NCBI RefSeq assembly: GCF_000420485.1
Contig: NZ_ATVA01000015.1
Location: forward strand, 310,001 to 374,000
Origin: Paucidesulfovibrio longus DSM 6739
Lineage (GTDB): Bacteria; Desulfobacterota; Desulfovibrionia; Desulfovibrionales; Desulfovibrionaceae
Direction of reading: 5' to 3'
Length of the DNA stretch: 64,000 bases
Within the stretch, counting starts at the first letter, position 1. Every line of letters begins with the position of its first letter. Of this stretch, positions 27,400-36,928 are shown piece by piece. Made by a program: the position numbers and the translations under genes. The notes beneath the pieces are model-generated. The model had not been told where the DNA came from. It worked only from the letters and a program-made list of their open reading frames with translations, and did not search any database.

Positions 27400-28521
27400 A
27401 TGCCATCCCCCCTGCCCCAAGAACGCATCGCCGAATTGACGGACAGCTTCGCCTCCTGGGTCGGCCTTTCGTCCCCCGGCCAGCAAATCCTGGCCGGAAT
27501 CCTGCTCGCTGCCGTCGCCCTGGTCCTCTTCCTCGGCCTTTCCCTCTGGCTGCTGCGCGTTTCCTGGCGCAGGACAGAAAGCTGGGCCGAGCGGCGCAGC
27601 GGAGGCATGGACCCGGAAATCATGTCCCACACGCGCAGCTGGCTGCGCAATCTCCTGCTGCTGACCTCCCTGCGCGCCGCGCTGCATTTCGTGCCCTTCG
27701 GGCCGGTATCGGAACGCTGGATCGGCCACATCTTCCTCGCGGCACTGACCGTGACCACCATCAGCCTGAGCTTTTCGGGCTTCCGCTTCTCGCTGGAACT
27801 CTATCTCCGGCGGCGCGGCTCCTCGCTTGCCGAACACAAGAGCCGCGTGCTCCTGCCCGTGGTCAAGGGCGTGGCCTACATCCTGGCCGCGGTCTTCCTG
27901 CTCGACAACTACGGGGTCGAGATCGGAACGATCATGGCGGGCCTGGGCGTGGCCGGCGTGGCCGTGGGCTTTGCGGCGCAGGCCGTGCTCGGCGATCTCT
28001 TCAGCTATTTCGCCATCCTTTTCGACCGCCCCTTCCAGATCGGGGACTTCATCCTGGTCAACGACCAGATCCGCGGCAACATCGAGCACATCGGGCTGAA
28101 GACCTCGCGCATCCGCAGCCTGGACGGCGAGCAGATCATCATCTCCAACACGGACCTGACCAGTTCCAGGGTCAAGAATTATCGGCGCATGACCCGGCGG
28201 CGGGCCGTGTTTTTCTTCGGCGTGGTCTATTCCACGCCCCACGACGTGCTCGCCGCCATTCCCGGCTGGGTCCGGGAAATCATCTCGGAGGTTCCCCGCT
28301 GCGAGTTCGACCGGGCGCACTTCTTCCGCTTCGGCGACTCCAGCCTGGACTTCGAGGTCGTCTATTTTTTGAACACTCCGGAATACCTCGACTACATGGA
28401 CGCGCAACAGGCCATCCATCTCGGCCTTGTCCGCCGCTTCGAGCAGGAAGGCGTGGACTTCGCCTTCCCGACGCGCACCGTACACCTGGCCGGGAACACC
28501 CCGCCGCCGCCCAGGAGCTGA
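27400..28521 (+). CDS. MscS-family mechanosensitive ion channel
   Basis: The 373-residue protein has four predicted helices and the pore helix 'IMAGLGVAGVAVGFAAQAVLGDLFSYF' (alternating Gly/Ala, the MscS TM3 signature) followed by the beta domain 'IGDFILVNDQIRGNIEHIGLKTSRI'. MscS channels open under membrane tension and release solutes in osmotic downshift. The stop lies 1 base before the corA start, so the two form a pair. The start at 27400 is supported by the upstream spacing from the terminator, but no strong ribosome site is seen. Confidence 0.9.
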   Translation: MPSPLPQERIAELTDSFASWVGLSSPGQQILAGILLAAVALVLFLGLSLWLLRVSWRRTESWAERRSGGMDPEIMSHTRSWLRNLLLLTSLRAALHFVPFGPVSERWIGHIFLAALTVTTISLSFSGFRFSLELYLRRRGSSLAEHKSRVLLPVVKGVAYILAAVFLLDNYGVEIGTIMAGLGVAGVAVGFAAQAVLGDLFSYFAILFDRPFQIGDFILVNDQIRGNIEHIGLKTSRIRSLDGEQIIISNTDLTSSRVKNYRRMTRRRAVFFFGVVYSTPHDVLAAIPGWVREIISEVPRCEFDRAHFFRFGDSSLDFEVVYFLNTPEYLDYMDAQQAIHLGLVRRFEQEGVDFAFPTRTVHLAGNTPPPPRS

Positions 28522-28522
28522 C

Positions 28523-29584
28523 ATGTTCGACTTTCTGAAATGGCGCGAGGTCAAGAGCCACCAGCCGCCCGGCACCCTGATCTACGCCGGGCGCGAACAC
28601 GGCTTCTCGCCCACGCTGCTGCACTTCGCCTACGACGAAAACGGCCTGGAAGAGACCTGCCTTGATCCGCAAGGGGAAAAGCCCGTCCTGGAAGACGGCA
28701 AGACCCGGTTTCTGCTGCTTTCCGGCGTGCACGACAGCGGCATCATGCTCCGGGTGGGCGAATGGTTCGGAATGCATTCCCTGCTGCTGGAAGACGTGAT
28801 GAACACCACGCAGCGGCCGCACATGGAGCTTCCGGAGGACGGCATCTTTCTGGTCCTGCGGGACGTGAGCTTCGACCCGGAGGAAATCAAGCTCCAGTCC
28901 CAGCAGCTCTGCCTGTTCCTGACGGGCAACACCGTGGTCGCCTTCCAGGAGGACGAATCGCCCCGCTGGGAAGGGGTGCTCGGCCGCCTGCGCAAGGGGC
29001 GCGGGCGCATGCGCGGGGCCGGGCCGGAATATCTGCTCATCGCCCTGCTCGACGCGGTCGTGGACCGCAAATACGTCACCCTGGGCAGCATGAGCGAGGC
29101 GGCCCAGGATCTGGAAGACCGGCTCGACGGCAAGCCCAGCGAGGAATGCCTGCTGGAGCTTTACCGCCTCAAGCGCGAGGTCATCCTGCTGCGCAACCTG
29201 ACTCTGCCCACGCGGGACATCCTGGACAAGCTCGGCGACCCGGACGAGGAGCTGCTCTCGCCCGACGTCCTGCCCTACCTGCACGACGTGCGCGGACACT
29301 CGGCCCAGGTCGCGGACGCGGTCCAGGCCCTGCACGAAATCCTGACCGGGATGCTCGACGTGCAGATCTCGCTCCAGGGCATGCGCATGAACAGCGTGAT
29401 GAAGCTGCTCACGCTCATCGCCACCATCTTCATCCCCCTGACCTTCCTGGCGGGCATCTACGGCATGAACTTCGAGTTCATGCCGGAGCTGCGCTGGCGT
29501 TTCGGGTATCCCGCCCTGCTGCTGCTCATGAGCGTGGTCGCGGGCAGCATGCTCCTGTACTTCAAGCGCAAGGATTGGCTCTGA
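28523..29584 (+). CDS. corA: CorA-type Mg2+/Co2+/Ni2+ channel
   Basis: The 353-residue protein has a cytoplasmic alpha/beta domain and two C-terminal helices with the ion-selective YGMNFEFMPEL sequence (the family GMN motif), preceded by 'LIATIFIPLTFLAGIYG'. It is a pentameric inner-membrane divalent cation channel. The start at 28523 follows an AGGAGCTGAC ribosome site that overlaps the mscS stop region. A longer upstream start would overlap mscS and is rejected. A bidirectional terminator follows. Confidence 0.92.
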   Translation: MFDFLKWREVKSHQPPGTLIYAGREHGFSPTLLHFAYDENGLEETCLDPQGEKPVLEDGKTRFLLLSGVHDSGIMLRVGEWFGMHSLLLEDVMNTTQRPHMELPEDGIFLVLRDVSFDPEEIKLQSQQLCLFLTGNTVVAFQEDESPRWEGVLGRLRKGRGRMRGAGPEYLLIALLDAVVDRKYVTLGSMSEAAQDLEDRLDGKPSEECLLELYRLKREVILLRNLTLPTRDILDKLGDPDEELLSPDVLPYLHDVRGHSAQVADAVQALHEILTGMLDVQISLQGMRMNSVMKLLTLIATIFIPLTFLAGIYGMNFEFMPELRWRFGYPALLLLMSVVAGSMLLYFKRKDWL

Positions 29585-29614
29585 CGCGCTGTCCCCGCGC
29601 CGAACCGAACGACC

Positions 29615-29646
29615 AAAAAAAAGCCCCGGAAACCGGGGCTTTTTTT
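29615..29646. terminator. Bidirectional terminator between corA and the DEAD-box gene
   Basis: Stem GCCCCGG/CCGGGGC with an AAA loop is flanked by eight A on the left and seven T on the right, so it can act on both converging genes. Confidence 0.9.
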
Positions 29647-29663
29647 AATCCGAATGAAGACGC

Positions 29664-31202
29664 TTACGCGTTGCGGCGCTGCGGGGCGCCCTGGGCGGCG
29701 TTCCGGGATTTTCCCCGGCCGCCGCGTCTGCCGCGGCGGGAACGTCCGGCTCCCTGATCTTCCTCGCCGTCGCGGCTGCGGGCGGGTCCGCTGCGGGCCG
29801 CGCCCGCGCGCTGCGGCTGCTCCAGGGGAGGCAGCGTACGCGCGTAGGGATTGTCCCGTGCGATGCGGTCGTCCGAAACGCTTCGAGCGGCGCGGCCTTC
29901 GGTGCCGCGCTCCTGTCCGGAAGCCTCCCGGGCCGCGCGGGGCTGCGCGGAGCTTCGACCTGCGCCGCGCCCGCCGCCCCGGCCGGCGTTCCGACCGTTA
30001 TCGCGGCCATTGTTGCGTCCGGCGTTGCGCGCGGGGCCTCTGGCCTCGTCGCGCGGATCCGGGCGCTGTCCGGCGGCGCTGTAGTCGAAGCCGTCCAGCT
30101 TGCGGCGCTCGATGCTGCTGCCCAGGATGCGCTCGATGGCGCGCACCTGGAGCTCGTCCTCGCCCGTGACCAGGGTCAGGGCTTCGCCGCTGCGCTCGGC
30201 CCGGCCGGTGCGGCCGATGCGGTGGGTATAGGTTTCCGCCGTGTCCGGCAGGTCGAAGTTGATCACGTGGGAGATCTTTTCGCAGTCGATGCCGCGCGCC
30301 GCGATGTCCGTGGCGACCATGATGCGGTAGCTGCCGCGCCGGAACCCTTCCAGGGCCTCCTGGCGGCGGTTCTGCGAGAGGTTGCCCTGGAGCGAAGTGG
30401 CGGCCCAGCCCCGGTTCTCAAGCTTGCGGGCCAGCGATTTGGCGCGGTGCTTGGTGCGGGTGAAGACGAGCACGCAGTCGTGCTCGGTCTTGCGCAGGAG
30501 CGCCTCCAGCAGATTGGGCTTGAGGTGCGAGGGCACGGGGTAGAGCGCGTGGCTGACGGTCTTGGCCGGCGCGTTGTTGTCCACCTGCACGGTCACCGGG
30601 TTGCGCAGGACGCCGTCGGCCAGCGAGCGGATCTCGCGCGGCATGGTGGCGGAGAAGAGCAGGTTCTGACGGTCGCGCGGGAGGCGGCCGAGAATCCGGC
30701 GCAGGTCCGGCAGAAAGCCCATGTCGAACATGCGGTCCGCTTCGTCGATGACCAGGGTTTCCACCTGGGAAAGATCGGCGTCGCCGCGATTGAGCAGGTC
30801 GAGAAGTCGGCCCGGGCAGGCCACGCAGACCGTGGAGCGGGAAAGCGCCTTGATCTGGGGAACCACGCCCACGCCGCCGAAAACGGCGGAGCTGCGGATG
30901 CCGGTCTGTTTGCCCAGGGCCACGAAGCTCTCATGGATCTGGAGCGCCAGCTCGCGGGTCGGCGCGAGCACGAGAACGCGCACCGGGCCTTGCTTGGGCG
31001 CGTCGGTATTCAGCAGACGTTGCAGGATGGGCAGCACGAAGGCCGCGGTCTTGCCGGTTCCGGTCTGGGCCAGGCCGAGAACGTCGTGACCGGCGAGGAC
31101 GTCCGGAATGGCGCGTCCCTGGATGGGGGTGGGGGAAACGTAACCGCAAGCGCGGATGCCCGAGCGGATGCGCTCGTCGAACGAAAAGGAATCAAAATTC
31201 AC
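29664..31202 (-). CDS. rhlE: DEAD-box RNA helicase, RhlE-like
   Basis: This is an ATP-dependent RNA helicase (512 aa from 31202). Motifs are Q motif 'GYVSPTPIQGRAIPDVL', I AQTGTGKTAAF, Ia PTRELALQI, II VIDEADRMFD, III SATMP, V 'VATDIAARGID' and VI HRIGRTGRAERSG. The last 150 residues are rich in Gly, Arg and Asn (RNA-binding tail), typical of RhlE/CsdA types. A GTG at 31202 behind CCAGG is the best start; another GTG at 31238 has no ribosome site. It is likely transcribed from a promoter at 31389-31416 with a long structured leader, which suggests cold-shock-type regulation (inference). Confidence 0.9.
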   Translation of the reverse strand: MNFDSFSFDERIRSGIRACGYVSPTPIQGRAIPDVLAGHDVLGLAQTGTGKTAAFVLPILQRLLNTDAPKQGPVRVLVLAPTRELALQIHESFVALGKQTGIRSSAVFGGVGVVPQIKALSRSTVCVACPGRLLDLLNRGDADLSQVETLVIDEADRMFDMGFLPDLRRILGRLPRDRQNLLFSATMPREIRSLADGVLRNPVTVQVDNNAPAKTVSHALYPVPSHLKPNLLEALLRKTEHDCVLVFTRTKHRAKSLARKLENRGWAATSLQGNLSQNRRQEALEGFRRGSYRIMVATDIAARGIDCEKISHVINFDLPDTAETYTHRIGRTGRAERSGEALTLVTGEDELQVRAIERILGSSIERRKLDGFDYSAAGQRPDPRDEARGPARNAGRNNGRDNGRNAGRGGGRGAGRSSAQPRAAREASGQERGTEGRAARSVSDDRIARDNPYARTLPPLEQPQRAGAARSGPARSRDGEEDQGAGRSRRGRRGGRGKSRNAAQGAPQRRNA

Positions 31203-31388
31203 AGTATATCCTGGAATAAAAGGAAACTCGGTCGCCACGCGTGACGGCGGCGACGCAGCCGAGGTTCTCGGCTTGAATCAGGCGAAGGCTCTGGGACGAG
31301 GCGGAGCTTGGTCCGGTGTGGGAACAAAGTCGGCGACCGCGAATTCGCGGCGGCTGGGGCGCATGTCCAGTCACGCTGAGTTCGTTCC

Positions 31389-31416
31389 TATATACACATC
31401 CTGAAAGGATTGTAAA
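31389..31416 (-). promoter_or_regulatory. Sigma-70-like promoter and structured leader for rhlE
   Basis: On the minus strand TTTACA (31416-31411), a 16-bp spacer and TATATA (31394-31389) are seen. The predicted transcript begins about 180 bases before the helicase GTG. It contains the perfect 14-bp palindrome CCGCGAATTCGCGG at 31337-31350. No experimental support is available. Confidence 0.5.
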
Positions 31417-31551
31417 CCCTCTTCTCTCTTCCCGGAAAATCAACTCAACGTAAGCGATTACATACTGACGCATAAAATATAACACACATAATCAGCCCGC
31501 CTTGCTACGCTCTGTCATCATCCGAGCCGCCACTTCTGTCCAAGGAGCGCC

Positions 31552-34500
31552 ATGCCGACCACTCTCGAACGTGAATTCGCCGCCACCGCGCGCAGCTTCC
31601 TGCTGACCTTCATCTGTCTCGGACTCGTCACCGCGGCGGGAGTCTATACCCTCTACCGCCAGGATGTCCGGGAAAAGCACACTCTCTTGCTCCGGGAGCA
31701 GACCACCGCTGTCAATGCGCTCTCCCGTTCCGTGATCCGGGAGATGCGCAGCGTCTACCACGACCTCCGCCTGCTCGCCAGCCACTACGAGCTGCACGAT
31801 TATTTGATGACGGGAAAAGCCGAGTCCAGCCACATGCTCGAATCCGAGATGATCGCCCTGGCCAGGATAACGGATTTCTACGACCAGATCCGGCTGCTCT
31901 CCCCCGACGGAATGGAACTGGTGCGCATCAATTACGACAACGGCTCGCCCAAGGCAGTGCCGCACGACCAATTGCAGAACAAGGCCAGCCGCTACTATTT
32001 CCAGGAAACCGCAAAGCTTCAACAGGGAGACATCTACGTCTCCCCCTTCGACCTGAACGTGGAGCACGGAAGGATCGAACAGCCCATCAAGCCCATGATC
32101 CGCGTGGGCATGAGCCTGCGCGACAAAAACGGCAAACTCCAGGCCGTACTGATCCTCAACTACCTGGGCCAGCGTCTGCGCGACGCCGTGCGCAGGACCG
32201 CGCTCCGCGCCAGCGCCGTGCCCATCATGCTCAACAAGGACGGCTATTACCTGCTCGGCCCCAGCCCCCAAGACGAATGGGCGTTCATGTACGAAGGCCG
32301 CGAGACGCGCTCCTTCGCGCACGCCCGGCCCCAGGCCTGGGAACGTATCAGCAACACCTTCAACGGGCAGCTGGAAGAACCCGAAGGACTCTATACCTAT
32401 TCCACGGTTTTCGCGGCTCCTCCCGCCGCAGGAGCGCGCCGCGGCCTGGACGCGCGGCAATGGAAGATCCTCAGCTTCGTTCCGGCCAAGGTGATGAACT
32501 TCCACAAGGAAAGGCAGGAAAAATACGCGACCCTTTTTCTCGGCGGCCTGCTCATATCCCTTTTCGCCGCGTCCATGCGCGCACGGCTGGTGCGCTCCAA
32601 CGTCCGCGCCCGCGCCCACCTGGAAACCGCCCGCCAGCTCGCCGTGGACGCCAACAGGGCCAAGAGCGAATTTCTGGCGCGCATGAGCCATGAAATCCGC
32701 ACGCCCATGAACGCGGTCATCGGCATGACCTATCTGGCCCTGCGCACGGAGCTGACCCCCAAGCAGCAGGACTATCTGCGCAAAATAGATCTCTCCGCCA
32801 AATCCCTGCTCGGCATCATCAACGAGGTTCTGGATTTCTCCAAGATCGAATCCGGCCAGCTCGTGCTCGAACACACCGAGTTCCAGCTCGACAACGTGGT
32901 CAACAACGCCGTGAGCATCGTGAGCCTGAACGCCGAGGAGAAAGGCCTCGAACTCGTGGTCATGGTCCGCAGCGAGGTGCCGAACAATCTCCTTGGCGAC
33001 CCGCACCGGCTCGGCCAGGTTCTGCTCAACCTCCTGGGCAACGCCGTCAAATTCACCGAGAAAGGCGAAGTCCTCCTGAGCGTGGACCTCATTGAGCGCC
33101 ACGGGGACACCGCACTGCTGGAATTCGCGGTGCGCGACACGGGCATCGGCATCACGCCGGAACAGGCCAAAAATCTCTTCCACCCCTTCAACCAGGCCGA
33201 CGGCTCCATCACCCGCAAGTTCGGGGGAACCGGCCTGGGCCTGACCATCAGCCAGCGCATCGTGGAGCTGATGGGCGGCGAGATAACCCTGGACAGCGCT
33301 CCCGGCAAGGGCAGCCGGTTTTCATTCCGCATTTCCGCTGCAATCCAGCCCGGAAAAACCAGGGACCAGTTTCTATCGCCCATTGAAATGCGCGGGATGC
33401 GCATCCTCGCCGTGGACGACAACAACATCTCCCGCGTGGTGCTGACCAAGATCCTGGAAACGTTCGGATTTCGTTGCGACGCTGCGGAAAGCGCGTTCAC
33501 GGCGCTTACGCTGCTCGAAAAGGCCCATACGGAAAACGATCCTTACCGCCTGGTCGTCACGGACTGGCGCATGCCCGGCATGGACGGACTCGACCTGGCC
33601 GCCAGGATAAAGAGCGACGAAAAGCTCTCCCCTCCTCCCAAGGTGATCATGCTCACCGCTCACGGCCAGGACGAAGCCATGCACCGGGCGGAGCAGCTCG
33701 CCCTGGACGGGTTCATGCTCAAGCCCTTCAACCGCTCGATCCTCTTCGACACCATCATGTCCCTGTTCATCAGCTCCAAAACGGAAGATACGGGGGTACC
33801 CCCGCGCGTTCCGCGCCACCAGAACGCCGCGGGCGTGCCCGACGCCATCCAGGGCGCGCATCTGCTGCTCGTGGAAGACAACGCCATCAACCAGCAGGTG
33901 GCGCTGGAGATTCTGGAAAGCGCGGGACTCAGCGCAGATGTGGCCGCAAATGGAGAAGAGGCCGTGCGCATGGTCTTCGAAAAGCATTACGACGCCCTGC
34001 TCATGGACATCCAGATGCCGGGAATGGACGGATATCAGGCCACGCGCATGATCCGCTCCTCGCCGGAATTCGACCGCCTTCCCATCATCGCCATGACGGC
34101 CCACGCCCTCAGCTCGGACATGAAGCGCTGCCATGCCGCGGGCATGAACGACTACGTGGCCAAGCCCATCGATCCGGACAAGCTCATGCTCACCCTCGGC
34201 CGCTGGGTGGATGTGAGCAGGCCGCAAGAAAACGTGCACCCGCGCCCCACGGAAGACGACGACATCTGCGAAGGGGAGCTCTGCGTCCAGGGCGTGGACG
34301 TCCACGGCGCCCTGACCCGCCTGCGGGGCAACAAGAACCTGCTCATCCGGCTCTTGCGCAACTTCGCCTCGGAATGCGGCGACATGCTCCAGGACATCGA
34401 GCGCATGCTCGGCAAGGGACAGCGGGCCGGAGCGCAGCGGCAGATACATGCGCTCAAGGGCGTGGCCGGAAACATCGGCGTGGTCGCCGTGGAAAAGGCG

Positions 34501-34743
34501 GCAACGCGGCTTGAAGGCCTGCTCAAGGATCCCGAAGCCGACCTCGGCTTTTCCCTGGCCGAATTGCAGGAAGCCATCGCGAGTTTCGTGCAGGCGATGC
34601 AACTCGCCCTTCCGGACGTGGCCTCCCCTGCTTCGCCCCAGAAAAGAAGGACTCCTCCGAACTTCGAGGAATTGCCGGACTTGCAGGGTCCGCTGGACGA
34701 GCTTCGAGAGCTCATCGAACTCGCGGACATCTCTACGGAATAA
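31552..34743 (+). CDS. Hybrid sensor histidine kinase with dCache-like, HisKA-HATPase, two REC and Hpt domains; C-terminus apparently frameshifted
   Basis: The 1063-residue phosphorelay kinase has a TM helix at about 15-37, a periplasmic dCache-like sensor to 325, a second TM near 330-345, then HisKA with His380 ([12 protein letters not shown]), HATPase ([22 protein letters not shown]), REC1 with Asp671 ([11 protein letters not shown]), REC2 with Asp819 ([10 protein letters not shown]) and Hpt with His966 (HALKGVAGN). The frame stops at 34743, but the alternate frame beginning at 34740 codes 47 more residues and stops at 34881-34883, overlapping the next ATG as ATGA. The encoded tail looks like the normal extension of such proteins, so a frameshift or sequencing error is likely. 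The ligand is unknown. Confidence 0.9.
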   Translation: MPTTLEREFAATARSFLLTFICLGLVTAAGVYTLYRQDVREKHTLLLREQTTAVNALSRSVIREMRSVYHDLRLLASHYELHDYLMTGKAESSHMLESEMIALARITDFYDQIRLLSPDGMELVRINYDNGSPKAVPHDQLQNKASRYYFQETAKLQQGDIYVSPFDLNVEHGRIEQPIKPMIRVGMSLRDKNGKLQAVLILNYLGQRLRDAVRRTALRASAVPIMLNKDGYYLLGPSPQDEWAFMYEGRETRSFAHARPQAWERISNTFNGQLEEPEGLYTYSTVFAAPPAAGARRGLDARQWKILSFVPAKVMNFHKERQEKYATLFLGGLLISLFAASMRARLVRSNVRARAHLETARQLAVDANRAKSEFLARMSHEIRTPMNAVIGMTYLALRTELTPKQQDYLRKIDLSAKSLLGIINEVLDFSKIESGQLVLEHTEFQLDNVVNNAVSIVSLNAEEKGLELVVMVRSEVPNNLLGDPHRLGQVLLNLLGNAVKFTEKGEVLLSVDLIERHGDTALLEFAVRDTGIGITPEQAKNLFHPFNQADGSITRKFGGTGLGLTISQRIVELMGGEITLDSAPGKGSRFSFRISAAIQPGKTRDQFLSPIEMRGMRILAVDDNNISRVVLTKILETFGFRCDAAESAFTALTLLEKAHTENDPYRLVVTDWRMPGMDGLDLAARIKSDEKLSPPPKVIMLTAHGQDEAMHRAEQLALDGFMLKPFNRSILFDTIMSLFISSKTEDTGVPPRVPRHQNAAGVPDAIQGAHLLLVEDNAINQQVALEILESAGLSADVAANGEEAVRMVFEKHYDALLMDIQMPGMDGYQATRMIRSSPEFDRLPIIAMTAHALSSDMKRCHAAGMNDYVAKPIDPDKLMLTLGRWVDVSRPQENVHPRPTEDDDICEGELCVQGVDVHGALTRLRGNKNLLIRLLRNFASECGDMLQDIERMLGKGQRAGAQRQIHALKGVAGNIGVVAVEKAATRLEGLLKDPEADLGFSLAELQEAIASFVQAMQLALPDVASPASPQKRRTPPNFEELPDLQGPLDELRELIELADISTE

Positions 34744-34879
34744 TCGACAATCTGCGCGCGGTGCATCCGGATCACACGGATCGGTTGGCGCAAAAACTTG
34801 CGGCCTTTGATTTTCCCGGTGCGCAAGAAGAGCTGGAATACATCATCGCCGAATATGAAAAACGGAGCGAAGCCAGACA

Positions 34880-36064
34880 ATGACTGAAAAGGCACGCATT
34901 CTCATCGTGGACGACCAGCCGTTCAACATCGAAGTGCTCAGCGAGCTGTTGCTCGTGGATTTCGATATCAGCGTCGCTGTCAACGGGCCCGACGCCCTGG
35001 AGCTGGTCTACGGAAAAACGCCGCCGGACCTGATCCTGCTCGACATCATGATGCCCGGATTGGACGGGTACTCCGTATGCCGTCTGCTCAAGTCGGACCC
35101 GCGCTCGCGCGACATTCCGGTGCTCTTCGTCACGGCCATGAGCGCCCCGGAGGACGAAGCCCACGGCCTGGAACTCGGAGCCGTGGACTACATCACCAAA
35201 CCCTTCAGCGCGCCCATCGTGCTTGCCCGCATCAAGACGCACCTGTCCATGGCCAGCGAAAAGAAAATGCTCGAGCTGGCGGTGCGCGAACACACACGGG
35301 AACTGCGCCAGGCCAAGGAGGCGGCGGAGCAGGCCAACAAGGCCAAGAGCGCCTTTCTCTGCAACATGAGCCACGAACTGCGCACGCCGCTCAACGGCAT
35401 CATCGGCATGACCCAGCTTCTGCTCGGCAACGACCCCACCACCGAGCAGGAAGCCTTCCTCATGGACGCGCTCGGAGCGGCCCAGCATCTGCTCGCCCTG
35501 GTGGAAGACCTGCTCCAGCTCTCCTCGCTGGAATCGGGCAACGTGCCGTTCAGGCCCGCCGAGGCCAGCCTCGAAGAATCGATCACTCCGCTTCTCGCCA
35601 TGTACGGCAAGCAGGCCATGGACAAGGGGCTGGAATTCTCCTGGGACATCGACCCCTCCGTTCCGGACCGGCTGTTCATGGACGCGCCCAAGGTGCGGCA
35701 GGTGCTCATCAACCTGCTCAACAACGCCCTGCGCTTCACCATGCACGGCGAGGTGGAGATGACCGTCTACGAGTGGGCCTGCGAAACAGCCCCGGACGGG
35801 AAAGGCCCCGCCGGGCTGGTGCTCTGCTTCCTCATCCGCGACACGGGCATCGGCATTCCCCCGGACAAGCTGCACGACATCTTCGAGGCCTTCAGCATCG
35901 GCGAGGACTTCATGACCAAGCGGCACAGCCGGGCCGGACTCGGACTGGCCATAGCCAACCAACTCGTCAAACGGATGGGCGGAACCATCTGGCTGGAAAG
36001 CGTCGTGGGACAGGGCTCGAACGTCTTCTTCACCGTGCCCTGCCGACCTTGCGGCGAGGAATGA
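34880..36064 (+). CDS. Receiver-histidine kinase hybrid (REC-HisKA-HATPase), cytoplasmic
   Basis: The 394-residue protein has an N-terminal REC domain ([20 protein letters not shown], phospho-acceptor Asp55 in [14 protein letters not shown], '[11 protein letters not shown]'), a linker helix ([19 protein letters not shown]), HisKA with His165 ([15 protein letters not shown]), and HATPase ([22 protein letters not shown]). It has no membrane segment. The start ATG overlaps the stop of the alternate frame of the upstream kinase. The pair is probably a relay: the upstream Hpt or REC communicates with this REC domain (inference). No DNA-binding regulator lies nearby. Confidence 0.9.
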   Translation: MTEKARILIVDDQPFNIEVLSELLLVDFDISVAVNGPDALELVYGKTPPDLILLDIMMPGLDGYSVCRLLKSDPRSRDIPVLFVTAMSAPEDEAHGLELGAVDYITKPFSAPIVLARIKTHLSMASEKKMLELAVREHTRELRQAKEAAEQANKAKSAFLCNMSHELRTPLNGIIGMTQLLLGNDPTTEQEAFLMDALGAAQHLLALVEDLLQLSSLESGNVPFRPAEASLEESITPLLAMYGKQAMDKGLEFSWDIDPSVPDRLFMDAPKVRQVLINLLNNALRFTMHGEVEMTVYEWACETAPDGKGPAGLVLCFLIRDTGIGIPPDKLHDIFEAFSIGEDFMTKRHSRAGLGLAIANQLVKRMGGTIWLESVVGQGSNVFFTVPCRPCGEE

Positions 36065-36070
36065 AGCAAG

Positions 36071-36096
36071 CGGCCCGGCGCTTTCGCGCCGGGCCG
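36071..36096. terminator. Hairpin between the kinase and the small minus-strand gene
   Basis: An 11-bp stem (CGGCCCGGCGC / GCGCCGGGCCG) with a TTTC loop follows the kinase stop after 6 bases. It lacks a long T tract, so it may be a bidirectional or weak terminator. Confidence 0.6.
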
Positions 36097-36104
36097 CTCT
36101 CCCG

Positions 36105-36425
36105 TCAATCCACTTCGCGATAAACGCGCGTTTTCACGGAATCGGGCATGACCCCCTCCGTGAATTCCCCGAGAACGGCGTCCTCCAGCAGGGAGCTGCG
36201 CCGGTGCGCTTCCACGTCGTCCCATGTCTCCCAGACGGACTCGAAGAAGATGTTGATCCTGTCTTCCAGGTTCACGGAATAGCCCGCGCGGGAGGTGACG
36301 AACCCAATCTCGCCCGGAAGCAGGCTGCGCAGATAGCCGAGACTGCGCTCCAGCGAAGAGCCGACCTCAAGTTCCCTGGCCCTGTCCATGCCGATGTCGA
36401 AATGCAGATGGTAGATGAAGGCCAT
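36105..36425 (-). CDS. Small conserved hypothetical protein, possible dimeric alpha/beta-barrel
   Basis: The 106-residue protein opens with alternating hydrophobic strand sequence MAFIYHLHFDIGM, then 'LERSLGYLRSLLPGEIGF' and 'NIFFESVWETWDDVEAHRRS'. The pattern of strand-helix-strand with a central aromatic-acidic 'VWETWDD' resembles the dimeric alpha/beta-barrel (ABM-like) fold. No active-site residue can be named. It is encoded just 10 bp after the CcoP-like gene, so it may be the last gene of the cbb3 operon. Function unknown. Confidence 0.6.
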   Translation of the reverse strand: MAFIYHLHFDIGMDRARELEVGSSLERSLGYLRSLLPGEIGFVTSRAGYSVNLEDRINIFFESVWETWDDVEAHRRSSLLEDAVLGEFTEGVMPDSVKTRVYREVD

Positions 36426-36435
36426 GCGCTTCCCC

Positions 36436-36747
36436 CTATCTCGGCGACCAGTACGCGATGATGTAATAGACCCACCAGGCCAGCACGCCGATGATCGTCA
36501 GCTTGACGATGGGCGGCAATCCTCCGCCCGCCTCCTGGATGGTTCCGGCGAAGCTGTCGATGTAGCCGTCGGGCTTGATGGCGGCGGCGTCCTCCCCGGA
36601 GGGATCGGGCCGGTGGCCCTTGCTGCCCGGCAGTGTCTTGGCCCGGTGCGAGCGCAGGCCCAGCACCACGCCGAAAGCCAGCAGGACCAGGGCGCTGCCG
36701 ATGATCCAATACAATTCGGTCCAATATTGCAACACGTTGTTAGTCAC
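36436..36747 (-). CDS. CcoP N-terminal-domain-like membrane protein without heme
   Basis: The 103-residue protein has an N-terminal helix (YWIIGSALVLLAFGVVLGL), a charged loop and a second helix (IVKLTIIGVLAWWVYYIIAYW). The 'DGYIDSFAGTIQEAGGGLP' segment before the second helix resembles the N-terminal FixP_N domain of the cbb3 CcoP subunit. It has no CxxCH, unlike full CcoP. A GTG at 36747 is chosen because it lies 5 bases after GGAGGA and overlaps the ccoS stop; an ATG at 36765 is an alternative. It probably anchors the oxidase together with the multi-heme CcoO fusion (inference). Confidence 0.7.
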   Translation of the reverse strand: MTNNVLQYWTELYWIIGSALVLLAFGVVLGLRSHRAKTLPGSKGHRPDPSGEDAAAIKPDGYIDSFAGTIQEAGGGLPPIVKLTIIGVLAWWVYYIIAYWSPR

Positions 36748-36928
36748 GGTGTCCTCCAGGTTCATTCGTCGGCCAGGGGGCGGGGTCGCGGTCGTCGAGC
36801 ATCTCGAACTTGGCCTGCTCCACGTTGCGGAACTGGCCGCTGCGCAGGCCCCAGCCCAACAGGACCAGGCCCACGCTGATCACGAACGCGCTGAAACCAA
36901 GCAGCACCCACATTCCTTCAGGCATCAT
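36740..36928 (-). CDS. ccoS: CcoS-like cbb3 oxidase assembly protein
   Basis: The 62-residue one-helix protein has MWVLLGFSAFVISVGLVLLG followed by 'WGLRSGQFRNVEQAKFEMLDD', matching the CcoS pattern (helix, then R-S-G-Q-F-x-x-x-E... and a C-terminal D-D). CcoS is needed for heme or copper insertion in cbb3 oxidases. Its ATG-ATG start overlaps the ccoO stop (ATGA) and its stop overlaps the CcoP-like start, so all are one coupled operon. Confidence 0.75.
   Translation of the reverse strand: MMPEGMWVLLGFSAFVISVGLVLLGWGLRSGQFRNVEQAKFEMLDDRDPAPWPTNEPGGHRD

Noticed and set aside
34730-34745. Programmed ribosomal frameshift in the hybrid kinase
   Set aside because: No slippery heptamer or downstream structure is evident at the frame change; a mutation or sequencing error is simpler.
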